Assembly (NCBI RefSeq): GCF_012584515.1
Contig: NZ_CP051461.1
Coordinates: 3,281,501-3,345,500, forward strand
Source of the DNA: Polaromonas vacuolata
GTDB taxonomy: Bacteria; Pseudomonadota; Gammaproteobacteria; Burkholderiales; Burkholderiaceae_C
Direction of reading: 5' to 3'
Length of the DNA: 64,000 nucleotides
The translations under genes and the position numbers were made by a program. Shown here piece by piece: positions 39,101 to 48,643 of this stretch. The first letter of the stretch is position 1; each line of letters opens with the position of its first letter. The notes under the pieces are model-generated. The model saw nothing but the letters and a program-made list of their open reading frames with translations, was not told where the DNA came from and ran no database searches.

Positions 39101-42100
39101 GCAGCCACACCAAAAGCCACCGAGAGTGAAGACCACGGCGAGCACATTGACAGCAATGCCGATCAAACCAAAGTTATTGGTGATTTGCGCATCAGCATAC
39201 CGCTCTACAACGTATTCCTGAACGAGGCCGATGAGTGGTCGCGCCGCTTAGTTACAGAAATGTCAGAGTGGTCTTTAGAGCGCCAACATCCTGCCGGCGA
39301 CAAGCTTGTCACATTAGCCCATTCGCTAGCGGGGAGTTCCGCCACTGTGGGGTTTCACAGCCTGTCATCAATTGCCCGCGCGCTCGAGCATGGACTGCAA
39401 AAATCGCAAGCGCACTACGACCTCAGCGAAGATACATCGCACATAGATTTATTCGTCAGAACCGCCGAAGAAATACGCCGCTTGCTGCATCAGTTCGCGG
39501 CCGGTTTTCTGAAAACACCCGATCCAGCTTTGTTGGCAAAACTCAAAGCGCTTGACTACCCAGAGCTGCCGCCTATGTCGGCAACGCAGGACGCGGACTA
39601 TGAGTCCGAAACCAGCAGCGACCTTGGGCAATTCAGCATCAAGCCCGTATTAGCCACCCCGCTCTCAACGCCAGCTTTGCCTTTGCCTTTGCCGATTAAA
39701 GCCGTGTCAGAAGTCGAGACATTTACGCCCGCTTTTGAGCATGCAAAAGTGTTTGCCCTCGAGGGTCTAAATTTGGATCTAAATCTGGATTTGGATTTGG
39801 ATTTGGATTTGGATTTGGATTTGGATTTGGATCTGGATCTGGACTTAGACCTTAAAAACGATGACATCGACGCCAAAGATGCAATCGATGCAGAACTCTT
39901 TCCTATCTTTAACGAAGAGGTCGAAGAGCTCATGCCTCAGCTAGGCGGCGCCTTGCGCCAATGGTCTGTCAGACTGGACAACTTGGGCGCACGCTCAGAA
40001 GTGCTGCGCCTGCTTCACACCCTCAAGGGCAGCGCACGTCTAGCCGGTGCAATGCGACTGGGTGAGATGGCGCACCGCATGGAGTCTGAAATTATTTTTC
40101 AAGGCTCGGATGCCGCTGCCGGCCAAGACTTCGACAGCCTGCTCAGTCGCTTCGATACGATGCAGCAATGCCTTGAAGGCTTGCGCGCAGCCGGAAAAGC
40201 TAGCCCGACTCACGAGCCGCGCAATGCCGAAAAAATTGCTGAACCCACTGCGAGCCCAAGAGACATAAGCCTAATGTCTGACGCCGCTGCGCTGATGACA
40301 GAGGCCAGCCATTTGCCGATCCCAGCACCGCAGGCCATAAAGCTGCAGCCGCTGCATCAAGCCGCATCAGCCAACGTCCGGGTGCGCTCACAGCTTCTAG
40401 ACAGGCTGGTCAACCAAGCCGGTGAAATCATAATTACGCGCTCGCGGCTTGAAATAGCACTGGACCAGTTGCGCAGCGCTTTAGGTGACATGACAGGTAA
40501 TTTAAACCGCTTGCGCCAGCAACTGCGTGAGATCGAGTTACAGGCCGAAACGCAGATGCAGTCAAGGCTGGCGCAAGTTAAAGATCAGGTCGACTTTGAT
40601 CCCCTGGAGTTTGACCGTTTCACTCAAGTTCAAGAGCTGACTCGCATGATGGCTGAGACGGTGAACGACGTCGCAACCGTACAGCGTACCTTGCAAAGTA
40701 CCGTGCAATCGACTGAGGATGAGTTGGTCGCCCAAGCCCGGCAGACTCGACAATTGCAGCGCGATTTGCTACGCACCCGGATGGTGGAATTCGACTCCAT
40801 CTCAGAGCGGCTTTATCGCTTGGTACGTCAAGCGGCTAAGGAATCGGGCAAAAAGGTAAAACTAGATCTGCTGGGCGGCAACATGGAAATGGACCGGGGC
40901 ATGTTAGATCGCCTGACACCGGCCTTTGAGCATTTGCTGCGCAACTGCGTGGCCCACGGGATAGAAAGTCCAGAGCTGCGCGTGCGCTCTGGCAAAGACG
41001 CCGCCGGACTCATCACCATCGATGTGCGTCAAGATGGCAATGACGTTTCATTAACGATTAGTGATGACGGAGCGGGCCTCGATTTGGGCCGCATCAAAGA
41101 AAAAGCGCTGGCCTTAGGTTTGATGTCGCAAGAGCAAACACTCTCAGACAATGAAGCGGCTAATTTGATTTTTCAACCCGGTTTTTCGACTGCCACCAAA
41201 CTCACCGAACTCTCTGGCCGAGGCATAGGTCTTGACGTAGTGCGCACCGAAGTAAATGGCGTTGGCGGCAAAATAGAAACCCTCACCCAAGCCGGCCAAG
41301 GCACGCATTTCAAGCTGGTGTTGCCGCTAACTACGGCCGTGACACAAGTCGTGATGATGCGTGCAACTGCGCTGAACTGGGGTGTGCCCGCCAATCTAAT
41401 AGAGACGGTGCGCCGCACCAGCGCCAAAGAGTTACAGCAAGCCTACGACACTGGCCAGCTCGATGTGGGAGGCCAGCTGATACCGTTTTTTTGGGCCGGC
41501 GCTTTGCTACAGGCGTCGCAGCGCAGCACCGAAATACAGAAAAAAACTACGCCGGTTGTGATTTTGCGCAGCGCCTCACAGCGCATTGCTCTGCACGTCG
41601 ACGAAGTCATGGGCAACCGTGAAGTGGTGGTAAAAAATCTCGGTCCACAACTGTCTCGCTTACCAGGCTTGGCCGGTATGTCGGTGCTGGCATCGGGCGC
41701 GGTAGTGCTGATTTACAACCCAGTCGCACTGGCTGCTATTTACGGCCAACAAGCCAAGCGCTGGAGTGCCGACAGCGCCGAGTCAAGCATGTCGGAATCG
41801 CTCACCAGTACAAAATTATCTGGCGCACAAGACTCGCCAACACCAGACTTTTTACCACTTGCTCAGCCCAGTCTTGCGCCGCTGATCTTAGTCGTCGACG
41901 ACTCCATCACCGTGCGGCGCGTAACCCAGCGGCTGCTGCAACGGGAAGGCTATCGCGTGGCCTTGGCGGCGGACGGCTTGCAGGCCTTGCAATGCCTGCA
42001 AACAGAAGTTCCTCAAGTGGTTTTGTCAGATATCGAAATGCCGCGCATGGATGGGTTTGATTTAGCGCGCAATATTCGCGGCGATTCACGTCTGGCGGCA

Positions 42101-42253
42101 CTACCCATAATCATGATCACTTCGCGCATTGCAGAAAAACACCGAGAACACGCGATGGACTTGGGCGTCAACCACTATCTGGGCAAACCGTTTTCAGAAG
42201 ATGAGTTAATGACATTGGTACGGCAATATTGCACTGCAACGCCCACCACTTAA
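36176..42253 (+). CDS. pilL: Multi-Hpt hybrid chemosensory kinase PilL/ChpA
   Basis: 2025 residues. The N-terminal half is helical with a PilL/ChpA-type start. Hpt domains follow with candidate phospho-His at 734 (F-H-T-L-K-G-S-S-R), 1049 (A-H-S-L-A-G-S-S-A) and 1281 (L-H-T-L-K-G-S-A-R). After these come a dimerisation segment (about 1400-1550), a CheA-type HATPase (N-box L-R-N-C-V-A-H-G-I-E near 1585; G-R-G-I-G-L-D-V), a CheW-like regulatory domain (about 1710-1860) and a receiver with Asp1952. It phosphorylates PilG and PilH to steer type IV pili. A Leu-Asp dipeptide repeat lies in the linker before the third Hpt. It is three bases behind pilJ. No pilK or chpB gene follows. Confidence 0.93.
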   Translation: MQDATLNQDFNDNEIDSDLGPLAWVLDELKKSLDSAAKSLRRFVREAEAAQGLDSAALDTDQLRIAQLQLQQAVGALEMVGFSYPALLLRGMETAIKRFVQKPGLCSKDAIHRIERASFALTDYLDAVLAAKPLSAVALFPQYCEVMELSQAERIHPADLWANDWRWLSPELSLPPSGGTYDTATRAVFDRSVLQIMRGALDPAALDLQTLALSLAAGAATKEPRIFWLIAAAFFQALYQGLIDADIYAKRTASRLLLQYAAFSQNDTNINERLAQDLLFFCAQAVPPHASDTPVLTAVRAVYQLSSDKPVDYTRIQFGRFDPALLSQARKRIASAKETWSSICAGDSNKYKLVLEQFNLVTESLLKLHPPSEPLANALIHAVEVTTHTAQAPSTELAMEVATSVLYLEAALGDLDPHDPQLASRIAYLAERLVQVQNGGAAQPLQSWMEELYRRVSDKQTMGSVVGELRLALGVLEKSLDLFFRNSQDKNVLRQVPNQLAQMRGVLSVLGLDQAAQAVQHMRIGVEEMLIEETTLPGEFAAHTLANFEPLGNNLSALSFLIDMLNYQPKLAKKLFVYDELKGELRPSMGRAKRADSLIASVTVSREMPADPAKTSPAFDINDDGLVLIPAPTLAASALSNANTATGTVISAPVVDTGSQTNTEPVIALETPISPAQKKQNAALQQDDWQEDDLRDIFLEEAREVCANGQAALAALVDSPRDISHLTILRRVFHTLKGSSRMVGLNTFGEAAWSVEQLLNRWLAEQKPATLELREICIESLNGFSRWVDDIAAGSDSDWSATTFSAVADAMRLHDQRLPLDLPISAPTSSPQRSDTSDSSSLKLVQVEPAPHAMTGDEMLNFTLSQLDTMPTSVLDQPPSPEPDQKEFVEPLTRLPQTLQSDEEESQAAKNISDQAEFLDFPDFTPELDDLATNQDALALSSENESVELELSNADFDSHFLNVAQSSDTLVPKETAATPKATESEDHGEHIDSNADQTKVIGDLRISIPLYNVFLNEADEWSRRLVTEMSEWSLERQHPAGDKLVTLAHSLAGSSATVGFHSLSSIARALEHGLQKSQAHYDLSEDTSHIDLFVRTAEEIRRLLHQFAAGFLKTPDPALLAKLKALDYPELPPMSATQDADYESETSSDLGQFSIKPVLATPLSTPALPLPLPIKAVSEVETFTPAFEHAKVFALEGLNLDLNLDLDLDLDLDLDLDLDLDLDLDLKNDDIDAKDAIDAELFPIFNEEVEELMPQLGGALRQWSVRLDNLGARSEVLRLLHTLKGSARLAGAMRLGEMAHRMESEIIFQGSDAAAGQDFDSLLSRFDTMQQCLEGLRAAGKASPTHEPRNAEKIAEPTASPRDISLMSDAAALMTEASHLPIPAPQAIKLQPLHQAASANVRVRSQLLDRLVNQAGEIIITRSRLEIALDQLRSALGDMTGNLNRLRQQLREIELQAETQMQSRLAQVKDQVDFDPLEFDRFTQVQELTRMMAETVNDVATVQRTLQSTVQSTEDELVAQARQTRQLQRDLLRTRMVEFDSISERLYRLVRQAAKESGKKVKLDLLGGNMEMDRGMLDRLTPAFEHLLRNCVAHGIESPELRVRSGKDAAGLITIDVRQDGNDVSLTISDDGAGLDLGRIKEKALALGLMSQEQTLSDNEAANLIFQPGFSTATKLTELSGRGIGLDVVRTEVNGVGGKIETLTQAGQGTHFKLVLPLTTAVTQVVMMRATALNWGVPANLIETVRRTSAKELQQAYDTGQLDVGGQLIPFFWAGALLQASQRSTEIQKKTTPVVILRSASQRIALHVDEVMGNREVVVKNLGPQLSRLPGLAGMSVLASGAVVLIYNPVALAAIYGQQAKRWSADSAESSMSESLTSTKLSGAQDSPTPDFLPLAQPSLAPLILVVDDSITVRRVTQRLLQREGYRVALAADGLQALQCLQTEVPQVVLSDIEMPRMDGFDLARNIRGDSRLAALPIIMITSRIAEKHREHAMDLGVNHYLGKPFSEDELMTLVRQYCTATPTT
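39785..39850 (+). repeat. Hexanucleotide repeat encoding (Leu-Asp)11 in PilL
   Basis: Eleven in-frame hexamers: one CTGGAT, seven identical TTGGAT (39791-39832), CTGGAT, CTGGAC and TTAGAC. Two earlier related units (Leu-Asn, Leu-Asp) precede them. Because the unit is six bases, gains or losses would lengthen or shorten the acidic linker without a frameshift. Confidence 0.95.
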
Positions 42254-42302
42254 AGCTGACAAGCAAGCCCATCAATTGCCCAAAACCTGCGCCATAAAAA
42301 AA

Positions 42303-42338
42303 CAAAAAAAAATGCAGTACTGAACCAATACTGCATTT
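42303..42338 (-). terminator. Terminator of phrB (minus strand)
   Basis: AAATGCAGTA at 42310-42319 and TACTGCATTT at 42329-42338 form a perfect 10-bp stem with a 9-nt loop. On the minus strand it is followed by a long T run, 30 bases past the photolyase stop. It also lies 57 bases past the end of pilL and may stop transcription from that side. Confidence 0.75.
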
Positions 42339-42367
42339 CTCAAATTGGTATTTTCAGACTGATTTCT

Positions 42368-43834
42368 CTAGGTCTTTTTGACCACTGCATAGCGCGTCAA
42401 AGTCAACGCTCTCGCCTCGTCATGCTTTACCACCGGCAGGGGATAGTTGTCACCTAAGCGAACATCTGCCGCCGCCAACTCTAGCGGCCCAGCCAGCCAC
42501 GGGCAGTGCAAAACCTTGGTGGGCAGTCCGGCCAGCACGGGTAAATAGCGGCGAATAAATTTGCCATCTGCGTCGAATTTTTCGCTCTGACTGGTGGGAT
42601 TAAAAATTCTGAAATACGGCTGCGCATCACAGCCACTGCTGGCCGCCCACTGCCAGCCACCATTGTTTGACGCCAAATCAAAATCGTTAAGATGCTGGGC
42701 AAAATAACGCTCACCCCAGCGCCAATCAAGGCCTAAATCTTTCACTAAAAAACTCGCCACCACCATGCGCAGGCGGTTATGCATATAGCCAGTCTGGTTG
42801 ATTTGTGCCATCGCCGCATCTACCAGCGGATAGCCAGTACGGCCTTCGCACCAAGCGGCAAACAAGGCCTTGGCAGACGCCCCACTCTCCCACTCAATAC
42901 GGTCGTAATCAGGTTTAAAGGCTTGGCTAGCTGCGTGCGGAAAATTACTCAAAATCTGCGCGTAAAAATCACGCCAAATTAATTCGCTCAACCACACCGC
43001 CGCCCCTTCGCTGTCCTCCTTCATGGCCAGTTGCACCAGCTTACGAATCGAGACTGTGCCAAAGCGCAAATGCACACCCAAGTAGCTAGGCCCCTTGACT
43101 GAGGGAAAGTTGCGAGTCTCTTGATAAGCCTGCATGCGCGGCAGAAAATCTGCCAACAAAGTCTCGCCGCCAGATGCACCGGTGGGGATTTTCAAATCTT
43201 TGAGATTGCTTGGCTCAAAGCCCAAGGCCTCAAGACTGGGTAACTTGGTTTTATATTTTTTCGGCAAGGCGCTTAAGGCCGAAGCATGTGCGTCTATGGC
43301 ATAGGGCGAGAGATAGTAGGCATCGACTTTTTTAAGCCAAGCATTTTTATACGGTGTGAATACGCTGTATGGCTTGGACGCCAAGGTGAGCACTTCAGCG
43401 CGCTCGAAAATCACGTGGTCTTTAAAACTATGAAAGGCTTGGCCTTGACGGCCTAGTTGCGCCTGCACTTTAGCGTCACGCGCCAGCGCTTGTGGCTCAT
43501 AGTCGTGATTGGTGAAAACCGCCTCTACGCCCAACTCAAGCGCCAATTGAGCCACGCGCTCGTCGGCTTGGTCATGCAGCACGATCAAGCCCGCGCCCGG
43601 CTGCGCATGCTGCGCGCCCAAGGCTTGCAGGCTTTGGTGCAACTCAGCGATGGCGGCGTGAATGAACTCAACCCGGCGGTCCACCCGCGGCAGGCCGTCC
43701 AATATCGCACGGTCATAAACAAAAACGCAGTGCACGTGGGCACAAGACTTAAGCGCATGGTGAAGTGCTGCGTTATCGCTGGCGCGCAAATCGCGCCGGA
43801 ACCAGATCAAGCCGGTAAGGTATTTTTTATCCAT
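42368..43834 (-). CDS. phrB: Deoxyribodipyrimidine photolyase (class I)
   Basis: 488 residues from the ATG at 43834; the frame opens further upstream, but the family N-terminus is L-I-W-F-R-R-D-L-R-A-S-D-N-A-A-L. The alpha/beta antenna domain (1-135) is followed by the FAD domain with S-Y-L-G-V-H-L-R-F-G, L-I-W-R-D-F-Y, G-Y-P-L-V-D-A-A-M, Y-M-H-N-R-L-R-M and L-A-S-N-N-G-G-W-Q-W-A-A-S-S-G-C-D. It splits cyclobutane pyrimidine dimers using blue light. It is divergent from yqgE and complete, in contrast to the photolyase-like gene at 19675-20946. Confidence 0.95.
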   Translation of the reverse strand: MDKKYLTGLIWFRRDLRASDNAALHHALKSCAHVHCVFVYDRAILDGLPRVDRRVEFIHAAIAELHQSLQALGAQHAQPGAGLIVLHDQADERVAQLALELGVEAVFTNHDYEPQALARDAKVQAQLGRQGQAFHSFKDHVIFERAEVLTLASKPYSVFTPYKNAWLKKVDAYYLSPYAIDAHASALSALPKKYKTKLPSLEALGFEPSNLKDLKIPTGASGGETLLADFLPRMQAYQETRNFPSVKGPSYLGVHLRFGTVSIRKLVQLAMKEDSEGAAVWLSELIWRDFYAQILSNFPHAASQAFKPDYDRIEWESGASAKALFAAWCEGRTGYPLVDAAMAQINQTGYMHNRLRMVVASFLVKDLGLDWRWGERYFAQHLNDFDLASNNGGWQWAASSGCDAQPYFRIFNPTSQSEKFDADGKFIRRYLPVLAGLPTKVLHCPWLAGPLELAAADVRLGDNYPLPVVKHDEARALTLTRYAVVKKT

Positions 43835-43890
43835 GGGGGCATGGTAACGAAAGCCTCGTGTTGACCGAGTAGTGCGGCTAAAATCCAGCC

Positions 43891-44478
43891 ATGGCACTCG
43901 ACATAGAACCGATCAATCTGACACATCATTTCCTCATAGCCATGCCAGGCTTGGAGGACTCTCTTTTCACTCGCAGCGTTATCTACATGTGCGAACACTC
44001 TGGCCGCGGAGCGCTAGGGCTGGTCATCAATAAACCCAGCGACATCAGTTTGAAAAAACTTTTCGACAAAGTCGAATTGCCGCTCAACCGTGAAGACCTC
44101 AGCGACGCACCAGTTTTCCAAGGCGGCCCAGTGCAGACCGAGCGCGGCTTTGTACTGCACGAGTCCATGATGCCGGGCATGGAGTCGGTTTACGCCTCAA
44201 CCATGCCAATTCCAGGCGGGTTAGAGATGACTACATCAAAAGATGTCCTCGAAGCTTTATCCCAAGGCAACGGTCCACGCCGCATTTTTGTTTCACTGGG
44301 CTACTCGTCTTGGGCCCAAGGTCAGCTCGAATCTGAAATTGCCGACAATAGCTGGCTGACAGTAGCCGCCGATACCGCGCTAATTTTTGACACGCCTATA
44401 GAGCAACGCTACGACAAAGCCATCGCCTTGCTCGGCTTTGAGAGCTGGATGATTTCCCCCGACGCCGGCCACGCGTGA
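43891..44478 (+). CDS. YqgE/AlgH family protein
   Basis: 195 residues. It matches UPF0301 over its length: H-H-F-L-I-A-M-P-G-L-E-D-S-L-F-T-R-S-V-I near the start, G-A-L-G-L-V-I-N-K-P and F-Q-G-G-P-V-Q-T-E-R-G-F-V-L-H. Biochemical function is unknown. It is followed ten bases later by ruvX, the common yqgE-yqgF arrangement, and then by pyrimidine genes. Confidence 0.93.
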   Translation: MALDIEPINLTHHFLIAMPGLEDSLFTRSVIYMCEHSGRGALGLVINKPSDISLKKLFDKVELPLNREDLSDAPVFQGGPVQTERGFVLHESMMPGMESVYASTMPIPGGLEMTTSKDVLEALSQGNGPRRIFVSLGYSSWAQGQLESEIADNSWLTVAADTALIFDTPIEQRYDKAIALLGFESWMISPDAGHA

Positions 44479-44488
44479 GCCCGCGTTC

Positions 44489-44883
44489 ATGACACCGACT
44501 GCCGGCCTGCAAACTTTTTTGGCCTTTGATTTCGGTCTCAAACGCACTGGCGTTGCCACCGGCAATATTCTTACCCGCAGCGCCACACCTCAGTCGACCA
44601 TCAAAGCCGAAGGCGATGCGCGCTTTCCCCTGATCGCACGCCGCATTCAAGAATGGCAGCCCGATGCCTTAGTCGTCGGCATTCCGTTTCACCCCGATGG
44701 CGCGAGTCATGAAAATACCTTACGCGCGCAAAAGTTTGCGCGCCAATTGCGCGGCCGTTACGGCCTACAGGTATTTGAAGTGGATGAGCGCTACAGCACG
44801 ACCGAGGCGATTGCCTCGGGCGCCCCCGATGCCGATGCGGCGTCTGCCTGCATCATCCTAGAGCAGTATTTAAGGAGTATTGA

Positions 44884-44887
<4 letters not shown>
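44489..44887 (+). CDS. ruvX: Putative pre-16S rRNA nuclease / Holliday junction resolvase YqgF
   Basis: 132 residues with an RNase H-like fold: F-L-A-F-D-F-G-L-K-R-T-G-V-A holds the first catalytic Asp, V-V-G-I-P the core strand, and V-D-E-R-Y-S-T-T-E-A further acidic residues. YqgF processes the 5' end of 16S rRNA in E. coli and was earlier proposed as a resolvase. Its stop overlaps pyrR by four bases. Confidence 0.93.
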
Positions 44888-45390
<503 letters not shown>

Positions 45391-45431
45391 TGCTTTCTTT
45401 CCATTTATTTCATTTTTCTGGAGCGTAAGAC

Positions 45432-46394
45432 GTGCTGTACAAACGCAATCCCCAACTCAATAAAAACGGTGAGTTAATTCACCTGCTCTCGACCGAAGGC
45501 CTGTCCCGCGACCTGCTTACCCACATCTTGGACACGGCTGCGAATTTTGTCAGCGTGAGCGACCGCGAGGTCAAAAAAGTCCCGCTGCTGCGCGGCAAAA
45601 GCGTGTTCAATTTATTTTTTGAAAACTCCACGCGCACCCGCACTACGTTTGAGATTGCCGCCACCCGGCTCTCGGCGGATGTGATTAACCTGGACATCGC
45701 GCGCTCCTCCGCCTCCAAGGGCGAGTCGCTGTTAGACACCATCGCCAACCTCAGCGCCATGGCTGCCGACATATTTGTCGTGCGCCACAGCGAGTCTGGC
45801 GCGCCCTACCTAATCGCCCAGCACGTAGCGCCGCATGTGCATGTGATCAATGCCGGTGACGGCCGGCATGCGCACCCGACTCAGGGTTTGCTCGACATGT
45901 ATACGATTCGGCATTACAAAAAAGATTTTTCAAACCTCACCGTGGCCATAGTCGGTGACGTGCTGCATTCACGCGTAGCGCGCTCAGACATTCATGCGCT
46001 AACCACCTTGGGTTGCGCTGAAGTTCGCGTGGTGGGCCCTAAAACCATTGTGCCGGCCGAGATGGCACAAATGGGCGTGCGGGTTTGCAACACGCTTGAA
46101 GAAGGCATTCGCGGCGCTGATGTGATCATCATGCTCAGGCTGCAAAACGAGCGCATGACAGGCGCTTTGCTGCCTAGCAGTCAAGAGTTTTTCAAAAGCT
46201 TTGGTCTGACCATGGAGAAGTTGCAATTGGCAAAATCCGATGCCATCGTGATGCACCCGGGTCCGATTAATCGTGGGGTTGAAATCGACTCAGAAGTGGT
46301 TGACGGCGCGCAGAGCGTGATACTGCCGCAAGTGACTTTCGGCATCGCCGTACGTATGGCGGCCATGACTATTGTGGCGGGGAATGAAGCATGA
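45432..46394 (+). CDS. pyrB: Aspartate carbamoyltransferase catalytic subunit
   Basis: 320 residues starting at a GTG with GGAG nine bases upstream. It contains the carbamoyl-phosphate site [34 protein letters not shown] and H-P-G-P-I-N-R-G. It makes N-carbamoyl-aspartate in UMP synthesis. The adjacent gene encodes an inactive dihydroorotase homologue, as in the Pseudomonas-type dodecameric ATCase (PyrB6-PyrC'6). The four-base overlap ATGA links the two. Confidence 0.97.
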   Translation: MLYKRNPQLNKNGELIHLLSTEGLSRDLLTHILDTAANFVSVSDREVKKVPLLRGKSVFNLFFENSTRTRTTFEIAATRLSADVINLDIARSSASKGESLLDTIANLSAMAADIFVVRHSESGAPYLIAQHVAPHVHVINAGDGRHAHPTQGLLDMYTIRHYKKDFSNLTVAIVGDVLHSRVARSDIHALTTLGCAEVRVVGPKTIVPAEMAQMGVRVCNTLEEGIRGADVIIMLRLQNERMTGALLPSSQEFFKSFGLTMEKLQLAKSDAIVMHPGPINRGVEIDSEVVDGAQSVILPQVTFGIAVRMAAMTIVAGNEA

Positions 46395-47719
46395 AAATCT
46401 TGATTAAAAACGGTCGTGTCATAGATCCCGCCTCAGGCTTTGACGCGGTCTGCGATCTGGCGATTGCGGGCGGACGCATCATTGGCATTCAAAATTTGCC
46501 GGTTGATTTTTTACCGAATAAAACCATAGACGCAAGCGGCTGCATAGTCGCACCCGGCCTGATCGATTTATCGGCCCGACTGCGTGAGCCCGGTCACGAA
46601 CACGAGGGCATGCTGGAAAGCGAACTCGCCGCAGCAGTTGCGGGCGGCGTCACCAGCGTAGTTTGTCCACCCGATACCGACCCAGTGCTGGACGAGCCAG
46701 GTCTGGTGGAGATGCTGAAGTTTCGCGCCGAAAAACTGCACCAAAGCCGCGTCTTTCCGCTCGGTGCTCTAACCCGCGGCCTCAAAGGCGAAGCCTTAAC
46801 CGAAATGGCCGAACTCACCGAAGCCGGTTGCGTCGCTTTTAGCCAAGCCGAAGTGCCGTTAGCCAATACCCAAGTGCTGCTGCGCGCCTTGCAATACGCG
46901 TCTAGCTTTGGTTACAGTGTCTGGCTCAGGCCGCAAGAACTTCATCTCGGCCATGGGGTTGCCGCCAGCGGTGCGTTTGCCACTCGCTTAGGTCTGTCCG
47001 GCGTTTCAGTGGCGGCCGAAACCATTGCCTTGCACACGATTTTTGAGCTCATGCGCTCAACCGGTGCGCGGGTTCATTTGTGCCGTATCAGCAGCGCCGC
47101 CGGTGTCGCATTGGTAGCCCAAGCCAAAGCCGAAGGCCTCAATGTCAGCTGCGATGTGAGCATCAATAGTCTGCATTTAATCGACAGCGACATTGGCTAC
47201 TTTGACAGCCGCATGCGGCTAGAGCCGCCACTGCGCCAACAGCGCGACAGAGATGCTATCTCAGAAGGCCTAGCAAATGGCACGATTGACGCGCTGGTAT
47301 CTGACCACACGCCAGTCGACGAAGATGCCAAGACGCTGCCATTTGCAGAAGCTGAGCCGGGCGCTACTGGACTGGAGTTACTGCTTTCCATGGCGCTTAA
47401 ATGGAATGCGTCCCTGCCTAAAGACAGCGAAGGCGGTTTGCTGCGCGCTCTGGCTGTGCTGACCTGCGAGCCAGCCCGCGTACTGGGAATTGCCTTAGGC
47501 AGTTTAGAAGCCAGCGCCGGCCGACTGGTCAAAGGTGGCGTAGCAGACATCTGCATCATAGATACGGCGGCCGAATGGATGGCCACGCCAACGGCGCTGC
47601 GCAGCCAGGGCAAACACACGCCGTTCTCTAGCTACCTGCTGCCAGCGCGAGTGCGCTACACATTGGTCGGCGGTCAAGTGGCCTATCACTTGGCAGATCA
47701 CACTGAGTCAAGCGTGTGA
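46391..47719 (+). CDS. pyrX: Dihydroorotase-like PyrC' (PyrX), probably non-catalytic ATCase partner
   Basis: 442 residues of the class I dihydroorotase fold. The metal-binding His-x-His of active enzymes (D-x-H-x-H-L-R-E-P-G) is here [10 protein letters not shown], with Ser61 and Arg63 in place of both His. The region around G-C-V-A-F-S-Q-A-E lacks a recognisable ligand, while D-H-T-P remains in the C-terminal part. It should therefore lack zinc-dependent activity. In Pseudomonas such a protein is needed to assemble active ATCase with PyrB. It overlaps pyrB and the next acyltransferase gene by four bases each. A catalytic PyrC must be encoded elsewhere. Confidence 0.88.
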   Translation: MKILIKNGRVIDPASGFDAVCDLAIAGGRIIGIQNLPVDFLPNKTIDASGCIVAPGLIDLSARLREPGHEHEGMLESELAAAVAGGVTSVVCPPDTDPVLDEPGLVEMLKFRAEKLHQSRVFPLGALTRGLKGEALTEMAELTEAGCVAFSQAEVPLANTQVLLRALQYASSFGYSVWLRPQELHLGHGVAASGAFATRLGLSGVSVAAETIALHTIFELMRSTGARVHLCRISSAAGVALVAQAKAEGLNVSCDVSINSLHLIDSDIGYFDSRMRLEPPLRQQRDRDAISEGLANGTIDALVSDHTPVDEDAKTLPFAEAEPGATGLELLLSMALKWNASLPKDSEGGLLRALAVLTCEPARVLGIALGSLEASAGRLVKGGVADICIIDTAAEWMATPTALRSQGKHTPFSSYLLPARVRYTLVGGQVAYHLADHTESSV

Positions 47720-48528
47720 GGCTAGATCACCAGGCTGACCAAAAAGTCAGTCCCAAAGCCGGGCATAAGTTCAGTCATAAGCTGCATGCTTGCATCAAAG
47801 CTTTGCGGGCTTTTTTGCATATTGCGGTCGGCTTTGTCACCATCGCTTTGCTGTTTCCCAGGCTATCCCAAGCGCAGCGGGAAATGCGCATTCAAGTATG
47901 GTCCCGTCAGCTACTGACCTGTCTAGGCATAGGCTTAGTCGTCAATGGCGAGCCGGCGCGTAACGGGCCTGCGCTTTTAATGGCCAACCACATTTCATGG
48001 CTAGATATCAGCGCCTTGCATTCAGCTGGCTTTTGCCGCTTTGTCTCAAAGGCCGACATTATGCAGTGGCCGTTTATCGGCAAGTTAGCCATTGGCGTAG
48101 GCAGTCTTTTTATAGAGCGTACGTCGCGTCGCGACGCGATGCGAGTCGTTCAGCACATGACGGAACGCCTACGCGCTGGCGACGTGTTGGCGGTTTTCCC
48201 CGAAGGCACGACTAGCGACGGCCAAAGCCTACTGCCGTTTCATGCCAATTTATTTCAAGCGGCGATTTCAGCCGAGGCGCCGGTGCAACCGGTGTCGTTG
48301 CAGTTTGTCGACAGCACCAGCGGTAAGCCGAGTTTTGCACCTTGCTACATAGACGATGACACGCTAATGGCCTCGTTCTGGCGCACGCTGTGCACGCCGG
48401 GCATTAGCGTTGTCATCAGCTATGGCCTGCCGCAATTAGCAAGGGGCCGAGACCGACGCGAATGGTCGCGCGATGTGCGCGCTGAGATTGATGCTTTGCG
48501 CCTAAAAAATAGTTTTTCAAGCCTGTAG
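47716..48528 (+). CDS. 1-acyl-glycerol-3-phosphate acyltransferase (PlsC-like)
   Basis: 270 residues from a GTG overlapping the pyrC' stop. One N-terminal hydrophobic segment (about 30-55) is followed by the acyltransferase block I, N-H-I-S-W-L-D (the H-x4-D pattern), and block III, F-P-E-G-T-T-S-D-G. It likely acylates lysophosphatidic acid or a related lipid (PlsC/OlsA family) at the inner membrane. It closes the yqgE-pyr operon, a location seen in other Burkholderiales. Confidence 0.88.
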   Translation: MRLDHQADQKVSPKAGHKFSHKLHACIKALRAFLHIAVGFVTIALLFPRLSQAQREMRIQVWSRQLLTCLGIGLVVNGEPARNGPALLMANHISWLDISALHSAGFCRFVSKADIMQWPFIGKLAIGVGSLFIERTSRRDAMRVVQHMTERLRAGDVLAVFPEGTTSDGQSLLPFHANLFQAAISAEAPVQPVSLQFVDSTSGKPSFAPCYIDDDTLMASFWRTLCTPGISVVISYGLPQLARGRDRREWSRDVRAEIDALRLKNSFSSL

Positions 48529-48643
48529 TTGTGTTCCTACCGAGGATCAATGCCTCGGCCTACCGGGCTGCGAACGCATTGTGTTTATGGTTGTTATTTC
48601 AATGCAGCAGTACTGCGCGTAGATTACAAAAACATATATCGCC

